NCBI RefSeq assembly: GCF_001905465.1
Contig: NZ_LISX01000005.1
Location: 243,300 to 307,299, forward strand
From: Kitasatospora sp. CB01950
GTDB taxonomy: Bacteria; Actinomycetota; Actinomycetes; Streptomycetales; Streptomycetaceae
DNA: 64,000 nt
Reading direction: 5' to 3'
In this document: positions 1 to 10,528 of the stretch, piece by piece
How the letters are laid out: each line of letters opens with the position of its first letter
How positions within the stretch are numbered: position 1 is the stretch's first letter
Notes under the pieces: model-generated
The model's input: the letters and a program-made list of their open reading frames with translations, nothing else
Told to the model about the DNA's origin: nothing
The model's database searches: none
Translations under genes and position numbers: made by a program

Positions 1-953
1 AGCTCGACGGCCCGGCCGGCGGTGCGCCGGACGTCGCCGCCGCCGTACATCGACGGCAGCAGGCGCTTCTCGTTGAAGAAGAGTTCGCCGAGGCTGAAGG
101 AGACCCGGTCGTCGGCCGCGCCGGCGCCGATCACCACCACCGCGCCGCCGCGCCGGGCGGCGTCGTAGCCGGCCCGGACGGTCTCGGAGCGGCCGACCGC
201 CTCGAAGACGTAGTCGAAGCCGCCGCCGGGAACGCTGCGGGCGGCGGACTTGAGGCCGTCGGGGGCGATCGCCTCGGTCGCGCCGAAGCCGAGTGCCCGT
301 TCGCGCCGGGAGGCCACCGGGTCGACCACGGTGATCCGGGCGGCGCCGCAGATCCGGGCGCCCTGGACGGCGGCGATCCCGACGCCGCCCGCGCCGATCA
401 CTGCGACGGCCGAACCGGGCTCCACCCGGGCGGTGTTGACGGCGGCGCCGAGTCCGGTGGTGACGCCGCAGCCGATCAGCGCGGCCAGGTCGTACGGCAG
501 GTCGGCGGGCACCGGCAGCAGGGCGTCGGCGGCGACCACGACCTCCTCGGCGAACGCGCCGGTGCTGTAGAAGCCGTACGCGTCGGTGTCGCCGCCGATC
601 CGGAAGGTCGGGGTGGAGAGCCGGCGGAGCGAGGCCACGCACAGGTGGGTCTGGTCGCGCCGGCAGGCGGGGCAGCTGCCGCAGGGCGGCATCCAGCACA
701 GCACCACCCGGTCGCCGGGCGCGAGGCCGGTGACGCCGTCGCCGACCTCGACCACCTCGCCGGCGCCCTCGTGGCCGGGCACGAACGGCGCGGGCTGCGG
801 CAGCACGCCGGCCATCGCGGACAGGTCGGAGTGGCAGAGGCTGGCGGCATGCATGCGGACCCGGACCGTTCCCGGACCGAAGCCGACCGCTTCGACGTCG
901 TCGCGGACGTCCAGGGTGTCCTGTCCGGTCTTCTGCAGGATCGCTGCGCGCAC
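1..953 (-). CDS. Zinc-dependent alcohol dehydrogenase (partial, C-terminus beyond window edge)
   Basis: This is an MDR-family NAD(P)-dependent alcohol dehydrogenase, probably cytoplasmic, oxidising an alcohol to an aldehyde. About 317 residues are present of the roughly 360 usual for the family. The N-terminus carries the catalytic-zinc cysteine (SLCHSDLS) and the GHEGAGEV glutamate/histidine motif, then four structural-zinc cysteines (PPCGSCPAC...HLC). The Rossmann motif VIGAGGVGIAAVQGA follows, then VVDP, where cofactor specificity is set. The GTG start at 953 is preceded by GGGAG at good spacing. It diverges from the M48 protease gene, and a perfect KstR-type motif sits between them at 1013-1026. 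The substrate is not known; related enzymes act on primary alcohols or S-hydroxymethyl-mycothiol. Confidence 0.9.
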   Translation of the reverse strand, partial: MRAAILQKTGQDTLDVRDDVEAVGFGPGTVRVRMHAASLCHSDLSAMAGVLPQPAPFVPGHEGAGEVVEVGDGVTGLAPGDRVVLCWMPPCGSCPACRRDQTHLCVASLRRLSTPTFRIGGDTDAYGFYSTGAFAEEVVVAADALLPVPADLPYDLAALIGCGVTTGLGAAVNTARVEPGSAVAVIGAGGVGIAAVQGARICGAARITVVDPVASRRERALGFGATEAIAPDGLKSAARSVPGGGFDYVFEAVGRSETVRAGYDAARRGGAVVVIGAGAADDRVSFSLGELFFNEKRLLPSMYGGGDVRRTAGRAVE

Positions 954-1012
954 GGGCTGCTCCCGGGATGAGGGTGCCACCGGCAGGCCGGTGGGAGGGC
1001 GAGGGACGACGG

Positions 1013-1026
1013 TGGAACACGTTCTA
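1013..1026. promoter_or_regulatory. KstR-type operator candidate (TNNAACNNGTTNNA)
   Basis: The 14-mer TGGAACACGTTCTA fits every defined position of TNNAACNNGTTNNA, the consensus described for the mycobacterial TetR regulator KstR. It lies in the 149-bp divergent region between the alcohol dehydrogenase (start 953) and the M48 protease (start 1103). A KstR-like regulator is encoded at 10529-11194, and its own promoter holds a one-mismatch version. Binding is inferred, not shown. Confidence 0.55.
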
Positions 1027-1102
1027 CTGCGGCGGAACGGCCCTCTGTATAGCGCAGAAATCGCTTTCCCGTCGTGTCCCGGGCGTGGCAGGATCCGCCG
1101 CC

Positions 1103-3192
<2,090 letters not shown>

Positions 3193-3422
3193 CCCGTCTT
3201 CACCACTGCTCCACGGCCGGGCCCGATTTTCCGGCCCCGGCCGGGAACGATCATCGCCGTTCCGGCGTCGTCCCCACCGCGACGCCTTGCGGACCGCCGT
3301 GACCCGCCGCGCCGACGGCCGGTACGGTGTCGGGGCGGCAGACGGCGGACGGCCGGTGCGGGGCACGGTCGGACGACGGCGGCAGGCATCGGCGGGTCAG
3401 TAGGCGGGGGCGAGGACAGCGC

Positions 3423-4826
3423 ATGACGGAACAGGGCAAGGCCGCGCGAGCGGTGTGGGATCCGACCGCGAACAACGGCGCGGGCGGCTGGGTCCGCCGG
3501 CCGATGGCGGACGACCCGGCGGCCGCGGGTCCGGCCACCACGGCGATCCCGCTGCCGAAGTTCGACGTCGGCCCGGTCACGCCCGTCGCCCCGGTGTCCC
3601 CGGTACCCCCGCTGCCGCCGCAGCCCGGGGCGACGCCGACCGCCGTGGCCCCCGGCCCGGCGACCCCGGTCCGCGGCCCGCAGCAGGCCCCCGCGCCGAT
3701 CCCCGCACCGGCGCCTGCGCCGCAGCCCGCCGCCCAGCAGCCCCCGGCGGCCCCGCAGCAGAGCTTCGGCGGTCAGCAGTTCCCGCCGCCGGGCCAGAGC
3801 TTCGGCGGCCAGCAGCAGTTCGACCAACAACCGTACGAACAGCAGCAGTTCGGCGCCCCGCAGCCCCCGCCGGGACCGCCGGGACCGCCGGGACCGCCGC
3901 CGAGCTTCGGCGGCCAGCAGAGCTTCGGCGGTCAGCAGTTCCCGCCGCCGGGCCAGAGCTTCGGCGGCCAGCAGCAGTTCGACCAGTTCGGCCAACAGCC
4001 CTACCAGCAGCCGCAGTTCGGCGGCCCGCAGCCGAGTTACGGCGGCCAGCAGAGCTTCGGCGGCCAGCAGCAGTTCGCGGGCGGGTTCGCCGCGCAGGAG
4101 CCCGAGTTCGACTACGAGGACGACCCGCGGCGGCGGCGCACCCCGGTGCTGGTGGGCGCGGCGGTGGCGCTGCTGGTGCTGATCGGCGTCGGCGTGGTGT
4201 GGGCGGTGAAGAACAGCGACAGCGGGACGCCCGAGGCGAAGGGCGGCGCTTCCGCCCCGGCGCCGGCCCCGCCGCAGGGCGGCCAGGGCGGCGGCGCCGC
4301 ACCGTCGACCCCACCGTCCGCCGACCCGTCCGCGTCGCCGTCGAGCTCGTCCTCGGCCGGTCCGGGGGCCTCGGCCCAGGCGAAGGCGCTGGACGCGTTG
4401 CTGACGAAGGGCGAGAACGCGAAGGCGCCGATCGGCAACGCGGTGGCGAAGGTGCGCAGCTGCCCGCCGAAGGCGGAGATCGACGCGGCCGCGAAGGTGT
4501 TCGACACGGGCGCCCAGCAGCGCGACCAACTGCTCGCCGATCTGGCCCAGTTGCACACCGACAACCTGCCGGGCGGGCCGGAGGCGGTGGCGAAGCTGAA
4601 GGACGCCTGGCAGCAGTCCGGGGACATCGACCGGGCGTACGCGGCGTGGGCACGCGCCGTCTCCTCGCAGGGCTGCGCGAACAACACGGTGCCCAGCACG
4701 GCCGACCTGAGCCGTGCCAACGACCTCAACCCGCAGGCCACCCAGTCCAAGAAGGACTTCGTGGCGAAATGGAAGCCGATCGCCGACACCTACGGTCTGA
4801 CGGTTCGTACCTGGGACAGGATCTGA
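3423..4826 (+). CDS. Gln/Gly/Pro-rich single-pass membrane protein, function unknown
   Basis: I do not recognise a named family. The 467-residue protein has a roughly 235-residue disordered N-terminal part rich in Pro, Gln and Gly with repeated SFGGQQ units. One membrane helix follows near residues 240-262 (VLVGAAVALLVLIGVGVVWAV), then a Ser/Pro/Ala linker and a C-terminal extracellular helical domain with a pair of cysteines (SCPPK, QGCANN). The repeats resemble the Q/G/aromatic low-complexity segments that self-associate in other proteins. It ends 7 bp before the peptidoglycan amidase gene, so the two are almost certainly one operon, which suggests a cell-envelope role. The start has CGAGGA upstream. 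Confidence 0.85.
   Translation: MTEQGKAARAVWDPTANNGAGGWVRRPMADDPAAAGPATTAIPLPKFDVGPVTPVAPVSPVPPLPPQPGATPTAVAPGPATPVRGPQQAPAPIPAPAPAPQPAAQQPPAAPQQSFGGQQFPPPGQSFGGQQQFDQQPYEQQQFGAPQPPPGPPGPPGPPPSFGGQQSFGGQQFPPPGQSFGGQQQFDQFGQQPYQQPQFGGPQPSYGGQQSFGGQQQFAGGFAAQEPEFDYEDDPRRRRTPVLVGAAVALLVLIGVGVVWAVKNSDSGTPEAKGGASAPAPAPPQGGQGGGAAPSTPPSADPSASPSSSSSAGPGASAQAKALDALLTKGENAKAPIGNAVAKVRSCPPKAEIDAAAKVFDTGAQQRDQLLADLAQLHTDNLPGGPEAVAKLKDAWQQSGDIDRAYAAWARAVSSQGCANNTVPSTADLSRANDLNPQATQSKKDFVAKWKPIADTYGLTVRTWDRI
3756..3985 (+). repeat. 71-bp perfect direct repeat inside the Gln/Gly-rich gene
   Basis: Positions 3756-3826 and 3915-3985 are identical over 71 bases and offset by 159 bp (53 codons), so the reading frame is kept. 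The unit encodes QQSFGGQQFPPPGQSFGGQQ followed by QFDQ. Identity at synonymous positions points to recent duplication or gene conversion. Confidence 0.95.
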
Positions 4827-4833
4827 GGGACTC

Positions 4834-5814
4834 GTGACCGGCCGCACCACCCCGCCCCCCGTCGAGCCCGACCCGTACCCCGACCCGGAGCGGCGCACCG
4901 CGCGCTGGCGGCCGGCCGTGAAGCTGGCGAGCGTGGTGCTGCCGGTCTGCCTGATCGGCTGGCTGGGCTGGCAGGCTGTCGCGAACAGCGCGCGGGACGT
5001 CACCGCGCACCCCTCGGTGTCGCCGCACTACGCGGAGGGCGACCGGGTCGACGCCTCCGACCCGCCCGCGCCGGAGAGCGGCCCGTCCGCCGACGAGGCC
5101 GCGCCGTCGCCGTCCCCGTCGCCGTCCGCGAGCGCGTCGAACCGTCCGCTGTCCGGGAAGACGGTGCTGCTCGACCCGGGCCACAACGCGGGCAACGTCA
5201 AGCACACCTCCGACATCAACCGGCAGGTGAACATCGGCAACAGCCGCAAGGAGTGCGACACCACCGGCACGTCCACCAACGCGGGCTACTCGGAGGCCGA
5301 TTTCACCCTGGACGTGGTGCACCGGGCGCGGCAGATCCTCCAGGACCGGGGCGCGACCGTGGCGCTCACCCAGGACGGTGACCGGCCGTGGGGTCCGTGC
5401 ATCGACGAGCGGGCCCGGATCGGCAACGAGGCGAAGGCGGACGCGGCGGTCTCCGTCCACGCGGACGGCGCGCCGGCGTCCGGCAGCGGCTTCCACGTGA
5501 TCATGCCCGCGAAGGTGGTGTCCGGCCCGGCCGACACCTCGGCGATCGTCGATCCCTCGCACCGGCTCGGCGTGCTGCTGCGCGACACGTTCACGTCCGG
5601 CACCGGTGAGCCGACGTCGAGCTACATCGGCCAGCAGGGCCTCGACACGCGCAGCGACCTGGGAGGACTCAACCTGTCGAAGATCCCGAAGGTGTTCATC
5701 GAGTGTGGCAACATGCGCAACACCGGCGACGCCGGACGGATGTCCGACCCGGAGTGGCGTCAGCGCGCCGCGCAGGCCGTCGCCGATGCTCTGACCAGCT
5801 ATCTCACGGGGTGA
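4834..5814 (+). CDS. N-acetylmuramoyl-L-alanine amidase (Amidase_3), membrane-anchored
   Basis: The enzyme cleaves the amide bond between MurNAc and the stem peptide of peptidoglycan outside the membrane. The 326-residue protein has a short cytoplasmic N-terminus, an anchor helix near residues 30-50 (LASVVLPVCLIGWLGWQAV) and a Ser/Pro linker. The Amidase_3 domain spans about residues 105-326. Its zinc ligands are visible as H117 (DPGHN), E154 (GYSEAD) and H209 (SVHAD), with the catalytic glutamate E290 (IECGNM). The GTG start has GAGGGA at ideal spacing. It is translationally close to the preceding Gln/Gly-rich membrane protein. Confidence 0.93.
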   Translation: MTGRTTPPPVEPDPYPDPERRTARWRPAVKLASVVLPVCLIGWLGWQAVANSARDVTAHPSVSPHYAEGDRVDASDPPAPESGPSADEAAPSPSPSPSASASNRPLSGKTVLLDPGHNAGNVKHTSDINRQVNIGNSRKECDTTGTSTNAGYSEADFTLDVVHRARQILQDRGATVALTQDGDRPWGPCIDERARIGNEAKADAAVSVHADGAPASGSGFHVIMPAKVVSGPADTSAIVDPSHRLGVLLRDTFTSGTGEPTSSYIGQQGLDTRSDLGGLNLSKIPKVFIECGNMRNTGDAGRMSDPEWRQRAAQAVADALTSYLTG

Positions 5815-6021
5815 GCCGACCAGCCCGAACCGACCGTCCCGTACCCGTCCTGTCCTCGTGCCGGATGCTCCTCCCGGTTGTCCGGTTCGTACCGGATCCG
5901 GAGGGCGCTGTGCACACGGCGTCGCGTTGGCCCTAGGCTTTTGCCCCGTCGTACCGCTCCGGTACCACGGGGGCTCGGTCACCGCCCGCCGACCACGACT
6001 ACACCAATGAGGGGAACGTCA

Positions 6022-6981
6022 GTGAACCTGCGCGCTCTCACCAGGGGAGACGCCGCCGTCGCCGGTGCGGCGGTACTGCTCCTGATTTCGTCCTTCCTGC
6101 CCTTCCGGAAGCTCGACTGCTCCGGCAAGTACTGCCCGGCCGACGCGTCGTCGAACGCCTGGGCCTCGGGTCTGTTCCCGTTGCTGCCGTCGGTGGTGCT
6201 CACCGGCCTGATCGGCGCGGCGCTGATCCTGCTGTTCCGCTTGCAGAAGGAGAACTGGGGCAACAAGCAGGTCGCCGGTCTGCGGCTGGACCAGTGGGGC
6301 ACGGCGCTGTCCGTGCTCTCGTTCTGGGGCTGCCTGTGGACGCTGCTCGGCTGCCCGACCGCCCTCACCAACGGCGCCGGCGCCTACCTGTCGCTGCTCT
6401 CCACGCTGGCGCTGGCGGGCGCGGTGATCGCCGGTCCGCTCGTCCCGGCCCTGCAGGGGCCGCTGCTGTCGGACGCCCCGTCCCCCGCGGCGACCACCCC
6501 GCAGCCGTTCCCGCCGTACGGCGGCCAGCCGGGTCAGCCCGGTCAGCCCGGCGCGTACGGCTACCCGGGCGGGCAGCAGCAGCCGTTCCCCGGCCAGCAG
6601 CAGCCGCAGGCCGACCAGACGGTGCCCGCCGCCCAGCAGTTCGGCGGCCAGCCCGCCGGCGGCTACGGCTACCCGGCGCCCGCGCAGGCCTCCGCCCCGG
6701 CCCCGCAGCCGGCCGCACAGCAGCCCACCGCCGTCCAGCCGGCCATCCAGGACCAGGTTCCGCCGCAGGCCGCGGCCGCTCCGTTCGCGCCGTTCTGGTT
6801 CGCCGTTCCGGCGGTCCGTCAGCTGGCCAACAAGGACAACCCGGCGGCCCCGCCGGTCGGCGACCTGGTGCCCGGCACCTGGTACCTGGCGGTCGACCAG
6901 CGCGGCGCCGCGCTCGTCGCCCAGCTGCCCGACGGCACCCACGGCGTCCTCAACGACACCGCGGGCATCCAGCGCGGCTGA
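6022..6981 (+). CDS. Four-helix membrane protein with YGYP-repeat tail, function unknown
   Basis: The 319-residue protein begins with about four membrane helices (residues 10-140, including a CSGKYC loop). A Pro/Gln/Gly-rich region with AYGYPGG and GYGYPAP units follows, then a short folded C-terminal part (FWFAVPAVRQL...GTWYLAVDQRGAALVAQLPDG). Similar architectures are common among uncharacterised actinobacterial membrane proteins. I prefer GTG 6022 because GAGGGG lies seven bases upstream; ATG 6007 in the same frame has no such site. The YGYP motif recurs in the TerD protein at the far end of the window. Confidence 0.82.
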   Translation: MNLRALTRGDAAVAGAAVLLLISSFLPFRKLDCSGKYCPADASSNAWASGLFPLLPSVVLTGLIGAALILLFRLQKENWGNKQVAGLRLDQWGTALSVLSFWGCLWTLLGCPTALTNGAGAYLSLLSTLALAGAVIAGPLVPALQGPLLSDAPSPAATTPQPFPPYGGQPGQPGQPGAYGYPGGQQQPFPGQQQPQADQTVPAAQQFGGQPAGGYGYPAPAQASAPAPQPAAQQPTAVQPAIQDQVPPQAAAAPFAPFWFAVPAVRQLANKDNPAAPPVGDLVPGTWYLAVDQRGAALVAQLPDGTHGVLNDTAGIQRG

Positions 6982-7033
6982 CGCCCGCTCAGGGGCGCGC
7001 GTCGGCCGACGCACAACCCCGCGTACACCAAGA

Positions 7034-7071
7034 GGTCCGCCCGAGGAGGGAACTCCCTCCCCGGGCGGACC
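7034..7071. terminator. Bidirectional stem-loop terminator
   Basis: A 10-bp perfect stem, GGTCCGCCCG (7034-7043) with CGGGCGGACC (7062-7071), encloses an inner GGAGGGAACTCCCTCC hairpin. It sits between two convergent genes ending at 6981 and 7087. There is no T-tract, as is usual for actinomycete terminators. Confidence 0.85.
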
Positions 7072-7086
7072 TTTGCGCAGGCCGGT

Positions 7087-8166
7087 TCAGCAGCAGTCGC
7101 CGACGACCAGCCCCGCCGGCAGGTGCTCCCCGCCGAACACGCTCACCGTCGCGTGGTCCCCGCCGAGCGCCGCGACGGCCAGCAGCAGCGCGCCCGCGGT
7201 CCAGGTGGTGCGCTCCTCCGGCCAGATCGCGTCGTCCTCGAACACGAACCCGGTCCAGTACGACCCGTCCTCGTGCCGCAGGTGCTGGATCCAGCGGAGG
7301 ATGTCGACGGCCCGGTCGGACTGCCCGGCCGCCCACAGTGCGAGCGCGAGTTCCGCGCTCTCGCCGCCGGTGACCCAGGGCCGGTCGCTGACGCAGCGGA
7401 CGCCGAGGCCGGGCACCACGAACCGGTCCCAGTCGGCGGCCAGCCGGCGCGTCGCGTCCTCGCCGCGGAGCGCGGTGCCGAGCACGGGGTAGTACCAGTC
7501 CATCGAGTAGCGGTCCTTGTCGAGGAACCGCTCGGGGTGGTGCGCGATGGCGTGCCGGAGCCGTCCGGCGGCCAACTCCCAGTCGGGCTGCGGCCGGTCG
7601 AGGTGGTCGGCGATGGCGAGTCCGCAGCGCAGGGCGTGCAGGATCGAGCAGGAGCCGGTGAGCAGCGCGTCGGTCGCGGCGGTGCCGTCCTCGTCCTGCC
7701 GCCAGGCGATCGCCCCGCCGGGGAGGCTCAGCCGGACGGTGTGGTCGAGGGCGCGGCTGACGGTGGGCCAGATCCGTTCGAGGAAGCGGTCGTCGCCGGT
7801 GGACAGGTGGTGGTGCCAGGCGCCGACGGCGAGGTACGCGCAGAAGTTGGTCTCGCGGGCGCGGTCGGTGGCGGTGCCGTCGGCGGTGCCGTCCTGGCCG
7901 TAGGCGTAGGCGGCGTACCAGGATCCGTCGGGGTTCTGCCGGTCGGCGAGCCACTGGTAGGCGGCTTCGGCGGCGGCGTGTTCGCCGGCGGTGTCGAGGG
8001 CCATCGCGGCCTCGGTGTGGTCCCAGGGGTCGAGGTGGCCGCCGTGGAACCAGGGGATCGCGCCGTCCCTCTGCTGGTGGGCGAGGATCGAGCGGACGGT
8101 GTCGGCGGCCTGGGCGGCGTCGAGGACGCCGTCCAGCAGCAGGGCCGCGGGGACGGCGGCCGTCAC
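7087..8166 (-). CDS. Alpha/alpha-toroid protein (prenyltransferase/squalene-cyclase-like or glycosidase-like)
   Basis: The 359-residue soluble protein is built of helical repeats with QQRDGAIPW, RQNPDGSWYAAY and LRHEDGSYWTGF motifs, the Q-x3-DGxW pattern seen in squalene-cyclase/prenyltransferase toroids and also in some (alpha/alpha)6 glycoside hydrolases. I cannot choose between these folds from sequence. There is no DXDD motif of class II terpene cyclases, so cyclase activity is unlikely. The GTG start overlaps the stop of the upstream methyltransferase (GTGA), showing translational coupling. With the glycosyltransferase and methyltransferase it probably builds or trims a glycosylated molecule. 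Confidence 0.78.
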   Translation of the reverse strand: MTAAVPAALLLDGVLDAAQAADTVRSILAHQQRDGAIPWFHGGHLDPWDHTEAAMALDTAGEHAAAEAAYQWLADRQNPDGSWYAAYAYGQDGTADGTATDRARETNFCAYLAVGAWHHHLSTGDDRFLERIWPTVSRALDHTVRLSLPGGAIAWRQDEDGTAATDALLTGSCSILHALRCGLAIADHLDRPQPDWELAAGRLRHAIAHHPERFLDKDRYSMDWYYPVLGTALRGEDATRRLAADWDRFVVPGLGVRCVSDRPWVTGGESAELALALWAAGQSDRAVDILRWIQHLRHEDGSYWTGFVFEDDAIWPEERTTWTAGALLLAVAALGGDHATVSVFGGEHLPAGLVVGDCC

Positions 8167-8912
8167 TCGCCGGCCTGCGGCTGCTGCGGCTGCTGCGGCT
8201 TGCTGGCGTACACCACGAAGGACTTGCCGATGACCGGGTTGAGGGCCTTCTCGGCGGCCTTGGTGAGGCTGGAGATGACGGGGGTGCCGACGATGTCCCA
8301 GACCAGCAGCTGGTGGAAGGCGCGCACCGGCAGGGCCTTGTCGTTGTTGACGCCGACGGCGCACTTGATCCACCAGTACGGGGAGTGCAGGGCGTGCGCG
8401 TGGTGGTTGCCGTAGGGCTGGAGGCCGGCCTCGCGGACCTTCTCGATCAGTTCGTCGCCCTTGTAGATGCGGATGTGCCCGCCCTCGACCTCGTGGTACT
8501 CGTCGGACAGCGCCCAGCAGATCTTCTCCGGCAGGTAGCGGGGCACGGTGACGGCGAGCAGTCCGCCGGGCTTGAGGACGCGGACCATCTCGGCGAGCAC
8601 GCCCTTGTCGTCGGGGATGTGCTCCATCACCTCGGAGATGATGATCTTGTCGAAGGTGTTGTCGTCGAACGGCAGGTTCAGCGCGTCGCCCTCCATGGCG
8701 GTGGCGCTGGCCCCGGCGGGCGCCTCGCCGGCCTGCTCCATGGCGGCGAACCACTTGCGGACCTCGGCGATCTCCTCGGCGTTCCGGTCGAGGGCGATCA
8801 CGTTGGCGCCGCGCCGGTAGCACTCGAACGCGTGCCGGCCACCGCCGCAGCCCAGGTCGAGCACCCGGTCGCCTGGGGCGAGCGGGAAGCGGGAGAAGTC
8901 GACGGTCAGCAC
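8163..8912 (-). CDS. Class I SAM-dependent methyltransferase
   Basis: The 249-residue cytoplasmic enzyme has a standard Methyltransf_11 layout: motif I LDLGCGGGRHAFE near residues 18-30, the acidic LDRN at strand 2, MEGDALNLPFDD, and SEVMEHIPD followed by RVLKPGGLLAVTVP. The C-terminal third contains WWIKCAVG and a QP-rich tail. I chose GTG 8912 because GGGAG lies seven bases before it; a second in-frame GTG at 8930 lacks a ribosome site. It is the middle gene of a glycosyltransferase-methyltransferase-toroid operon and overlaps the toroid gene by four bases. The acceptor is unknown. Confidence 0.9.
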   Translation of the reverse strand: MLTVDFSRFPLAPGDRVLDLGCGGGRHAFECYRRGANVIALDRNAEEIAEVRKWFAAMEQAGEAPAGASATAMEGDALNLPFDDNTFDKIIISEVMEHIPDDKGVLAEMVRVLKPGGLLAVTVPRYLPEKICWALSDEYHEVEGGHIRIYKGDELIEKVREAGLQPYGNHHAHALHSPYWWIKCAVGVNNDKALPVRAFHQLLVWDIVGTPVISSLTKAAEKALNPVIGKSFVVYASKPQQPQQPQAGE

Positions 8913-8959
8913 TGCGGGGCTCCCATTCACGAAGGGGTGGTACGGGTGTTGACGGTCAG

Positions 8960-10282
8960 TCAGCCGACGTAGCGCCAGCCGGGTCCGGAGCGGGCGGCGG
9001 CGCCGGTTCCGGTGGCGATGGCGGCCCGGTAGCGGTCGGCGGTGAGTTCGGCGGCGCGGGCCCAGGTGAATCGTTCCAGCACGCGGGCCCGTCCGGCCTC
9101 GCCGAGCCGGGTGCGCAGCGCGGGGTCGTCGAGCAGTCGGCCGAGTGCGGTGGCGAGCGCGCCGGCGTCGCCGGGCGGGACGGCCAGGCAGGTCTCGCCG
9201 TCGGGTCCGGCGACCTCGGGGATGGCGCCGCCGGTGGTGGCGACCAGCGGGGTGGCGGTGGCCATCGCCTCGGCGGCGGGCAGCGAGAAGCCCTCGTAGA
9301 GCGACGGGACGCAGGCGGCCTCGGCGGAGCGGTAGAGGTCGACGAGTTCGGCGTCGGTCAGGCCGGTGCGGAACTCGATGTGCCGCTCCAGCCCGAACCG
9401 GCGCACCGCGTCGGCGACCGGGCCGTCCTCCTTCTGCGGCTTGCCGACGACGACCAGGTGGGCGTCGCGTTCGGTGCGGACCTTGGCGAGTGCCTCGACC
9501 AGGTGCACCAGGCCCTTGAGCGGGACGTCGGCGCTGGAGGTGGCGACGATCCGGCCGGGCACCCGGGCGATCGTGTCGGACGGCGACCACAGGCGGGTGT
9601 CGGCGCCGATCGGGACGACCGAGATGGCGTCGGGGGCGGCGCCGAGGTGGTCGGCGATCTCGCTGCGGGAGCTCTCCGAGACGGTGATGACGTGCTCCAG
9701 CCGCCGGGCCACCCGCTGCTGCATCCGGGTGAAGGCGTACCAGCGGCGCTTGCCGAGCCGCTCCAGCCGGCCGGCGGCCGCGTCGATCTCCAACTGCCGG
9801 TCCACGGTGACCGGGTGGTGCACCGTGGTGACCAGCGGGAAGCCGTGCCGGGCCAGCCCGAGCAGGCCGTAGCCGAGGGTCTGGTTGTCGTGGACGACGT
9901 CGTAGCGGCCCTTGTGCCGGGCCAGGTACTGGCGGGCGCGCAGCGAGAAGGTCAGCGGCTCGGGGAAGCCGCCGGTGCGCATCACCGCGAACTCCAGCAG
10001 GTCCACCGGGCCGCGGAACTCGGCGGCGGCGGGGGTGCGGAACGGGTCGTCGGCGCGGTACAGGTCGAGGCTGGGCAGTTCCACCAGCCGCACCGAGCCG
10101 GGGCCCTCGACCTCGTCGAGCACCGGGTACGGCTGGGCGCCGATCACGTCGACGTGGTGGCCGAGCCGGGCGAGCTCCCGGGACAGGTGGCGCACGTACA
10201 CGCCCTGGCCGCCGCAGAACGGGTCGCCGCGGTACGACAGCAGGGCGATCCGCAGCGACGGCGGCGGCGGCAACGCGGTCAT
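8960..10282 (-). CDS. Glycosyltransferase family 4
   Basis: The 440-residue protein is a GT-B fold, retaining nucleotide-sugar transferase. The N-terminal half has the GGQGVYVRHLSRELARLGHHV acceptor-side motif. The C-terminal half has VVGKP, the EX7E-type region PSLYEGFSLPAAEAMA and TTGGAIPEV, which bind the sugar nucleotide. No signal peptide or membrane helix is seen. The ATG at 10282 is preceded by GAGGGG. It is the first gene of the operon, 47 bp ahead of the methyltransferase, and diverges from the KstR-like regulator. A one-mismatch KstR-type operator lies 62 bp upstream of its start. Confidence 0.9.
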   Translation of the reverse strand: MTALPPPPSLRIALLSYRGDPFCGGQGVYVRHLSRELARLGHHVDVIGAQPYPVLDEVEGPGSVRLVELPSLDLYRADDPFRTPAAAEFRGPVDLLEFAVMRTGGFPEPLTFSLRARQYLARHKGRYDVVHDNQTLGYGLLGLARHGFPLVTTVHHPVTVDRQLEIDAAAGRLERLGKRRWYAFTRMQQRVARRLEHVITVSESSRSEIADHLGAAPDAISVVPIGADTRLWSPSDTIARVPGRIVATSSADVPLKGLVHLVEALAKVRTERDAHLVVVGKPQKEDGPVADAVRRFGLERHIEFRTGLTDAELVDLYRSAEAACVPSLYEGFSLPAAEAMATATPLVATTGGAIPEVAGPDGETCLAVPPGDAGALATALGRLLDDPALRTRLGEAGRARVLERFTWARAAELTADRYRAAIATGTGAAARSGPGWRYVG

Positions 10283-10343
10283 CCGAGGCCCCTCTTCCCT
10301 ACGTACCGGGACCGGCGACGGACAGGGCCGCCGACCGGTAAAG

Positions 10344-10357
10344 TAGATCACGTTTCA
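10344..10357. promoter_or_regulatory. KstR-type operator candidate in divergent promoter (one mismatch)
   Basis: TAGATCACGTTTCA matches TNNAACNNGTTNNA at seven of its eight fixed positions (A to T in the first half-site). It lies in the 246-bp region between the glycosyltransferase (start 10282) and the KstR-like tetR gene (start 10529), where an autoregulatory site would be expected. Confidence 0.4.
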
Positions 10358-10528
10358 CAGTGGTGCAGGCTCGCTGTCGGGGAAAGTGAACAACGAGAGA
10401 CCTCGAAGATTACCGGGCCGTAGCTTGCCGTCAGGAGCCGTGGCAGGTGATTCACGCCACGCTCCGCAGCCGCCTGTTGCGCCCTGTCCCAGCAGCCCTC
10501 CCCTCCGATCCTCGCCCCGGGAGTGAAC

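Noticed and set aside
3756..3985. Direct repeats here and at 28864, 46668 and 63743 as possible CRISPR or mobile repeats
   Set aside because: All are in-frame, coding, and encode low-complexity peptide; there are no spacers.
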